This document shows, piece by piece, positions 57,633-64,000 of a DNA stretch of 64,000 nucleotides. The stretch is taken from positions 57,329-121,328 of the forward strand of contig JAECUM010003630.1 of assembly GCA_016617855.1 (NCBI GenBank), given 5' to 3'. The DNA is from Megalonaias nervosa (lineage: Eukaryota; Mollusca; Bivalvia; Unionida; Unionidae). Within the stretch, counting starts at the first letter, position 1. Each line of letters starts with the position of its first letter. Position numbers and translations under genes: made by a program. The notes under the pieces are model-generated. The model had not been told where the DNA came from. It did not search any database and worked only from the letters and a program-made list of their open reading frames with translations.

Positions 57633-57780
57633 CCTTTAGGCCACCAAGGGCCTTACACCTTTAGGCCACCAAGGGCCTTAGACCTTTAGGCCACCCAGGG
57701 CCTTAGACCTTTAGGCCACCCCAGGGCCTTAGACCTTTAGGCTACCCAGGGCCTTAGACCTTTAGGCTACCAAGGGACCA
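57629..57780. repeat. 25-bp satellite derived from a SINE head
   Basis: About six copies of GACCTTTAGGCCACCAAGGG followed by CCTTA. It continues directly from the SINE-1 head fragment. The complement TGGCCTAAAGGTC corresponds to the A-box part of the SINE. Confidence 0.85.
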
Positions 57781-58060
57781 TATTATAAAAACAAATAAGT
57801 TTCATGGCAAAATTTGGAGTTTTCAGACATTTTTATATTGTTGTAGCAATAGCCATAACAAATTCTGTGTTTATTCCCTGCAATAGACAAATCAATCAAT
57901 TAGAGCACATTGTCAGCGTAAGATACCATTTACCGTATCAGCTTAAAAGTACACTGAACTGTTTAACTGTTCTTCAGCAATGCTAAACAAATCCCATGTA
58001 ATGATATAACGCTGACTGAGAGCCATAATATTGTTCGTGCTGATGAAGTGACAGACAACA
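57781..58060. other. No feature recognised
   Basis: Intronic spacer. Confidence 0.4.
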
Positions 58061-58530
58061 CATAAGAGGCACACATAATGTTCTTAGCGCATACCATCAG
58101 AATATGTTGAATGGTTCTTAAGCTATGCTGAATACAAGCAACGTTTCAAGCTTCCACATAAAGGAAAAAATTTCTTTGACATGTGACATAACTCTATCCA
58201 AAATGGAGTCCAAAATGGAGTTGATAATACTAACCACATTAAAGTCTATATGACAGTGTTAATACCAAATTGCATTAGAATAAGTTGAATGGTTCCTGAG
58301 CTATGCTGGTTACAAGCAACATAACATGTGAAAAATATAAAGTTCATTGTCATGGGCCATAACTCTATCAAAAAAAGAGCTGATGAGACAAAATCCACAC
58401 GTTAGGTGATGAGACAATACTCATACCAGATTGCATCATCAGAATATGCTAGCTACAAGGATCTGCTGTAATGGGAGATTTGACACAAAGGACATGGTGC
58501 AATAACTTTATCAAAATTGGGCCATCACTT
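58061..58530. repeat. Degenerate repeat of about 160-bp units
   Basis: Three diverged units with the order CATCAGAATATGTTGAATGG, TTCTTAAGCTATGCTG, TACAAGCAAC, GACATGTGACATAACTCTAT, CCAAAATGGAG. Similar 'ATAACTCTATC' repeats are common in bivalve DNA (from memory). Confidence 0.65.
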
Positions 58531-58714
58531 TTTAATACGCATGTTTATGTGTAATAGGCAGTTTATGTACCACATGGTATTTGATGATGTATAAGCTCTG
58601 ATAGTTACAAGAAGTATGAACAGACAGGCAAACAGACAAATGGAAAATGTTGATTACAGAAAGCTCCCACATCTCTCGATGGATGAAGACACCCTAACAG
58701 TCACTCACAGACTT

Positions 58715-58860
58715 TATTCTGAAGCATTTCAATTGGGCACCATAATAATCAAATACCTTATTTTAATGCAATTCAATTGGGTACGAGACCTTATTCTGAA
58801 GCATTTCAATTGGGCACCATAATAATCAGTCAATGACCTTATTTTGAAGCATTTCAAATC
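58715..58860. repeat. Short interspersed duplication
   Basis: TTATTCTGAAGCATTTCAAT followed by TGGGCACCATAATAATCA occurs twice in full, with a third diverged copy between them. Confidence 0.8.
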
Positions 58861-59016
58861 AACTAGGAATCAATGTTGTGAACAGATTACTCATAAAAAC
58901 AATAAACCATCGAAATGTAAGACATTAACATAAATATTAAGAAAAAAATGAATACAAAAGAACACATGATTTTTGCAAACAAAATATGGCTGACATTCCA
59001 GTTGTAGAAGGTTTTA

Positions 59017-60222
<1,206 letters not shown>

Positions 60223-60356
60223 CTGTCTCTTTTTAAGCAGCAGTCCAAGACCAAAATCATCAACCCCAGCATTGTTACTGACTGCAATAAGTCCAGTCAC
60301 TCCTGTCTGCAGGAGTCCATCTATTAGGTTCTCAGGGATACCACATAAGCCAAAGC
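60223..60356 (-). CDS. OXCT1: OXCT1 exon b
   Basis: 134 bp, acceptor CATTTCAG|GC, donor AGACAG|GTAAAT. Reading: [54 protein letters not shown] is the CoA-transferase signature region near the N-terminus. The split glycine codon (G|GC) joins correctly to exon a. Confidence 0.97.
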
Positions 60357-60419
60357 CTGAAATGCATTGAAAACAATGTTCAAAGTTTCAATTGTTCTAA
60401 GAGAGTCATCTCTCCATGT

Positions 60420-60424
<5 letters not shown>

Positions 60425-60450
<26 letters not shown>

Positions 60451-60451
60451 C
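60425..60451. repeat. (GT)n microsatellite
   Basis: About 13 GT units in the OXCT1 intron. Confidence 0.9.
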
Positions 60452-60672
60452 AGATGCAAGCATGCAAGTTAAGAAATCAAGTGGCATGGTTTTAATATTT
60501 TTAAAGAGGTCTGTCACATAGTTTATTAAGAAAAACTGAAAATAAAAAACATAGTACATGTTACTGGGTTAGGTACTGAGGGACTGTAACTGAGAGCAGA
60601 AAGTCCTAATTAGTTAATGTTTAAAATTTCTCTCAATTATGTGTGTATGTGAGAAAATTTATAATTACAGAC

Positions 60673-61546
60673 TGATATGTATATCTATCTTTTTGTAACT
60701 CCTGGTACATGATTTTATCTAAATTTTTTAATTTTTATTCATGACTGTAAATTGTACACATTATCTTTAGTTAGAGTTTGCCTACATGACTAGGGTCTGT
60801 ATTAGGAATATAAAGGGCATACAATTACATAGGATCTATAAATATATGCTTACAAATGTGCTGACAATTACTAATAATAATCTTAATAATAAGACTTGAT
60901 GACAACTTTGGGTTAATTTCTTATTGGCTGGTGTGGTTTGGATAGCTCTAACAGTAATTTCCCATTGGTTGGGCTCAGTCACATGAATAGGCAATTTCAA
61001 AATAAATTGAACAGTAAGATCTGTCTCGTGGGGTATGTTGTGAAGTATAGTCATAATGGAAGCACTATATGAAGAGAAAACTGAGCAACCAGATTCAATC
61101 CTATTTTTGGAGTCTTTCTCATTTCTTGTTCTCCTATTTTAAGTTTACAGATGTGTTTTATGTTGTACTTCGATATTATTTGAGAGGAAAAACATTTTTT
61201 TTTTTTTACTTTTCAGTGGAAACAGAAAGTGCTCATTATTTGGACTATTATATTCTGGAACTTTTGTGAATTATTCAAATGAGTTTTGGACAATGCCATC
61301 TTGACAAGGTCACAATTCTTGACAGATCAGTACATTTCTGGTTTTTGAAACATATACAGAACTTTTCATTCTTTTGGACTTTCACAGAATTTTATTAGGG
61401 CTATTTGGGATTCACTTCATAATACTGTTAAGTTCCTTTCACATTTTCATTTATAACTTTGATAATTAAATTCTTTTCTAAGTTGTACAAAACTTGCTGG
61501 TTTTGCTTCTTTTTGTTAATCAGTTTGTGACCAAAGAGTCATAACA
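60673..61546 (+). mobile_element. Solo LTR, Gmr1-like type B
   Basis: 874 bp, TGATATGTATATC to AGAGTCATAACA, flanked by AGAC (60669-60672, 61547-61550). Matches the element M LTRs, including GAGTTTTGGACAATG-like and ACTTGCTGG blocks. Opposite in orientation to OXCT1 and inside its intron. Confidence 0.92.
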
Positions 61547-61550
61547 AGAC

Positions 61551-61950
61551 ATGCATGCATACAACAGACATCAGGGACATGTATATAAAACTAACACTTT
61601 GGTATTCGTTTTAGATAATGAAGATTATACGTTTCAATCATGGATAATAAACAGTATCATTATTTAATATTTAATATAAAAATGAGAACTGATATGAAAT
61701 AAAACTTTTGACCTATATTTACAATGAATTTTGCTGGATTTTAGCCTCAGAGGAGATGCTATTCATTTTGGAATTCAGTCATTTATATAAGCATTGAAAA
61801 CAATGCGTGCCTTAAATCTGAATCCAGCTTAACATCTGAAATAAATCTTCACATGGAGATAATGTGATGACAATACACTAAGAGAACTAGACAATAACAG
61901 GCCAAGATGAATCAGAAGGAAAAAAAAATACACAATTTTTCAACTTCTAC
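61551..61950 (-). other. OXCT1 intron, nothing further
   Basis: No feature recognised. Confidence 0.5.
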
Positions 61951-62059
61951 CTCCAACCAATATTTTTGCACCATTTGGAATATCTTGGACAGCCTCTAAA
62001 GCTGTCTTGTAGAATTGTGCATCTTTTCTGGGGCTAGTACTAAACTTGTAACCATTCAC
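61951..62059 (-). CDS. OXCT1: OXCT1 exon a (start of mature enzyme)
   Basis: 109 bp, acceptor TGTAATTACAG|GTG, donor GTTGGAG|GTAGAA. Reading: VNGYKFSTSPRKDAQFYKTA, LEAVQDIPNGAKILVGG. This corresponds to the end of the targeting region and start of the mature protein (FYxxxxEAVxDIPxGAxxLVGGFG). The exon with the start codon and mitochondrial targeting peptide was not found up to 64000 and probably lies beyond the window. Confidence 0.95.
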
Positions 62060-62363
62060 CTGTAATTACAACAAAAACAATGTAAGTACAAACAAAAGGA
62101 AGTGTAACCCTTATTATGATACCAACATCTGTATTCTGAACATGGTTATATTATTATTATTATTATAAGATTTCCACTAATCATAAAGTTCAGATCCAAT
62201 TTTCTTGATAATTGTTATTCAACCCAATGTCATTTTTTTTTCTAGGTATAGTTACAAAACAGTTGAAGGAAAAGACAAGTTTTCTTATAACAAATGAAAC
62301 TGGTTTACTTAAAGAACTTTTTAAAATGATAAATATTGTAAATATACAGGAAACCTAATAGCA

Positions 62364-62364
<1 letters not shown>
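62060..62364 (-). other. OXCT1 intron, nothing further
   Basis: AT-rich, a short (ATT)n run near 62150. Confidence 0.5.

Positions 62365-62414
<50 letters not shown>
62365..62414. repeat. (TG)n(TA)n microsatellite flanking a Penelope copy
   Basis: TG units followed by TA units, directly abutting the Penelope-like 3' end. Same arrangement as at 6753-6812. Confidence 0.95.
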
Positions 62415-62418
<4 letters not shown>

Positions 62419-63370
62419 GCAATAAACTGACAAAGAAAATGTGTCGGTTGCAAAAGAAAATGTCCTGGTCTCTATCATATGTTGACAGGTTTTCTAGCAC
62501 AGTGACTAAAGAAAAACTACACATACATGGTCCAAACAAAATGTGCAAAACAGAGAATGTAATTTATCTCATCACATGCAAGATCTGTAGCCATCAGTAT
62601 GTCGGAGAAAATGAAAAGCTACACAAAAGGATCAACCTTCATAGATCTGATTGGATGACAAAGAAGATGTACAGAAGCCCAGTCGCAGAACGCTTCTCCT
62701 CCCCTGGCCACACTTTCAGTAATATCACACTTATTGCAATTGCTCACAACTCCAACTGGAGTTCCGAAACCAGGAAAGAAAAGGAATTTTACTGGATACG
62801 CTGCCTTACAACACTGAAACTAAGCAGTTTAAACCAAGAAGACTAGAAAAAGACAGGCATGCACAAATAAAATTATCTTTTGCAGCTGACACATTTTCTT
62901 TTAAATAATTTTCTAAATTTGCTTAATAGGCTATAATTACTACCATAACAATGAAATATCCAGGATATAATTTGCGCTTACATAAATTTATATAAAACAA
63001 CAGATGTCATTATGGCTCATCGATTTCTAGATCAATAAAAAATATTTTCCAGCATCCGCAACAAGTTGAAATAAACTAGTCGAAACATAATAGATTTAAA
63101 GGTTTAATTCCTGTAGAAACAGCCATGTCAAGTTTTGCAAACACATTGTTTTTGCTGTTTTATTTGTTTGTCTTGTCTATGTTTTGTATTTGCCTTTGAA
63201 AAAGACTCATTAAGAATTGAAAGCGTTCAGGCTAGTTAGATACTAGTTTTTCACTGTTTGTTGTCAGTTTATTGCATTTATCTTAATCAATCCCTGACAC
63301 ATGTGATCCCTTGCTGGATCCAGCGCACTTGAAAGGACTGTTATTCGCCATATGATTTGTATTCTTTATA
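62415..63370 (+). mobile_element. Penelope-like element, 5'-truncated, with GIY-YIG domain
   Basis: Open from the microsatellite to 62846. GIY-YIG region: MCKTENVIYLITCKICSHQY, VGENEKLHKRINLHRSDW, then SPVAERFSSPGHTF, and KEKEFYWIRCL, SSLNQED. The modified signature is VIYLITC...QYVG with the downstream catalytic Arg (HKR) and a CxxC pair, as in Penelope-like elements, whose endonuclease is the C-terminal domain of the RT protein. The frame through the microsatellite is not part of the gene. A 3' UTR of about 520 bp follows, ending CGCCATATGATTTGTATTCTTTAT. Short inverted ends: AAATGCAATAAACTGACAA near 62411 and GTCAGTTTATTGCATTT at 63265. Confidence 0.9.
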
Positions 63371-63395
63371 TATATATATATTTTTTTTTTTTTTC
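63369..63395. repeat. (TA)n and T-run after the Penelope copy
   Basis: About seven TA units then a T run, abutting the 3' end. Confidence 0.9.
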
Positions 63396-63790
63396 TTATA
63401 ACTTTTTTGTTTCCTGGAACCCAACAATAAATGCAATGCCAGCTGATAACCAAACTAATGTTCTACACAACAATCTGTAGCTGCATATACAATGGTCTGA
63501 TACCTGCATATATATGCATCTGACATAACATAAGTAAATGACAGTGACCTAAAAATGTCAGAGAGGGAAAAACAATTCTGCTACTGAGCAAATAGCATAC
63601 TGTAAAATCAGGTCACTATAAGGGTTCTCTGTGACCAACATCTGGGCTGAATAGGATCAAGTTAAAGAATTTAATTCCCTGCCATATCATACAATTTTGT
63701 GGTGGTTATTTCAAAAATTGTGACCAACCCATGGAAGATGACCCATTTTCTAAATGACCATTGGTTAGAGGGAACTCGATACTGCAAAGA
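63396..63790. other. No feature recognised
   Basis: AT-rich spacer, possibly OXCT1 intron. Confidence 0.4.
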
Positions 63791-64000
63791 AGACCACTGA
63801 TGCCTGACACAGTGAAAAATATGTTATGGGCATTAATTTGTTGGCTGCTTTTAATGAAGAATCATTTGAAGTTCAGAAAGCTTTGTGCAAGATAGATCCC
63901 ATATCCATGGACAGCTAATCAAAAACAGACTCTGGTTCAAATCACTAAATAGTGACCAGAGATGTTTGAATGAGATTGTCACAGGTGATGAAACATGGAG
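63791..64000 (+). pseudogene. mariner-type transposase fragment at the window edge
   Basis: Reading, with stops: VKNMLWALI, then RKLCAR.IPYPWTANQKQT, LVQITK, and in a shifted frame LNEIVTGDETW at the very end. The [V/V]TGDETW block around the first catalytic Asp of mariner transposases and the preceding RKLCARW-P-LT--QK segment are typical. Two or more stops and one frameshift show decay. The rest lies beyond 64000. Confidence 0.78.

Noticed and set aside
62367..62440. N-terminal CVCVYIYIYI part of the open frame before the GIY-YIG domain
   Set aside because: It is the translated (TG)n(TA)n microsatellite, not part of the element.

Overview
The window looks like nuclear DNA of a lophotrochozoan animal, most likely a mollusc (this is inference). 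The DNA is AT-rich, its genes have introns, and it is dominated by transposable elements. The families seen are Gmr1-like Ty3/gypsy and DIRS retrotransposons, a Penelope-like element, CR1/L2-like LINEs, two tRNA-derived SINE families and several MITEs. Only two host genes are recognised with confidence. One is a syntaxin-type t-SNARE (coding exon 8904-9776, minus strand). The other is four consecutive coding exons of mitochondrial succinyl-CoA:3-ketoacid CoA transferase, OXCT1/SCOT (62059-61951, 60356-60223, 59130-59038, 46120-45971, minus strand). The first exon of OXCT1 and its C-terminal half were not found.

Layout. 1-8.9 kb: low-complexity and tandem repeats, two copies of SINE family 1 (1544-1800, 4607-4851) and a Penelope-like fragment between TA microsatellites (6813-7500). 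8.9-10.3 kb: syntaxin gene with a probable 5'-UTR exon and promoter. 11.1-12.0 kb: solo LTR with AGTA target duplication, about 1 kb upstream of that gene. 15.7-22.1 kb: a nearly full-length Gmr1-like retrotransposon on the minus strand. Its gag carries a SCAN-like capsid and a zinc knuckle, and its pol order is protease, integrase, reverse transcriptase, RNase H, with integrase before RT. 24.0-36.5 kb: a second Gmr1-like element on the plus strand, flanked by ACCC and broken by nested insertions: a SINE that is itself split by an LTR element (ATAG duplication), a 3.5-kb LTR element on the opposite strand (GTAAT duplication), and further SINEs.

36.5-46 kb: a possible gag fragment, SINE-2, a small MITE, a LINE tail, one orphan exon candidate, and two minisatellites whose units (75 and 51 bp) are multiples of three. 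The 75-bp array is interrupted by a 1.5-kb TA-flanked MITE. 46.3-53.9 kb (inside an OXCT1 intron): a decayed DIRS element with inverted termini. It contains a hAT MITE and a solo LTR that carries another solo LTR inside it. 54.1-57.1 kb: a LINE reverse transcriptase tail interrupted by a pogo/Tigger-type MITE. 57-59 kb: short satellites, one derived from a SINE head. 60.7-61.5 kb: another solo LTR (AGAC) in an OXCT1 intron. 62.4-63.4 kb: a Penelope-like GIY-YIG 3' end between TA arrays. 63.8-64.0 kb: a mariner transposase fragment running off the edge.

The most notable biology is the Gmr1-type pol order with a SCAN-like capsid, seen in two copies. Target duplications and resumed reading frames also let much of the insertion history be read base by base. 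No intact transposable-element reading frame remains, so all appear non-autonomous. Alignments and recovered frames were done by eye.
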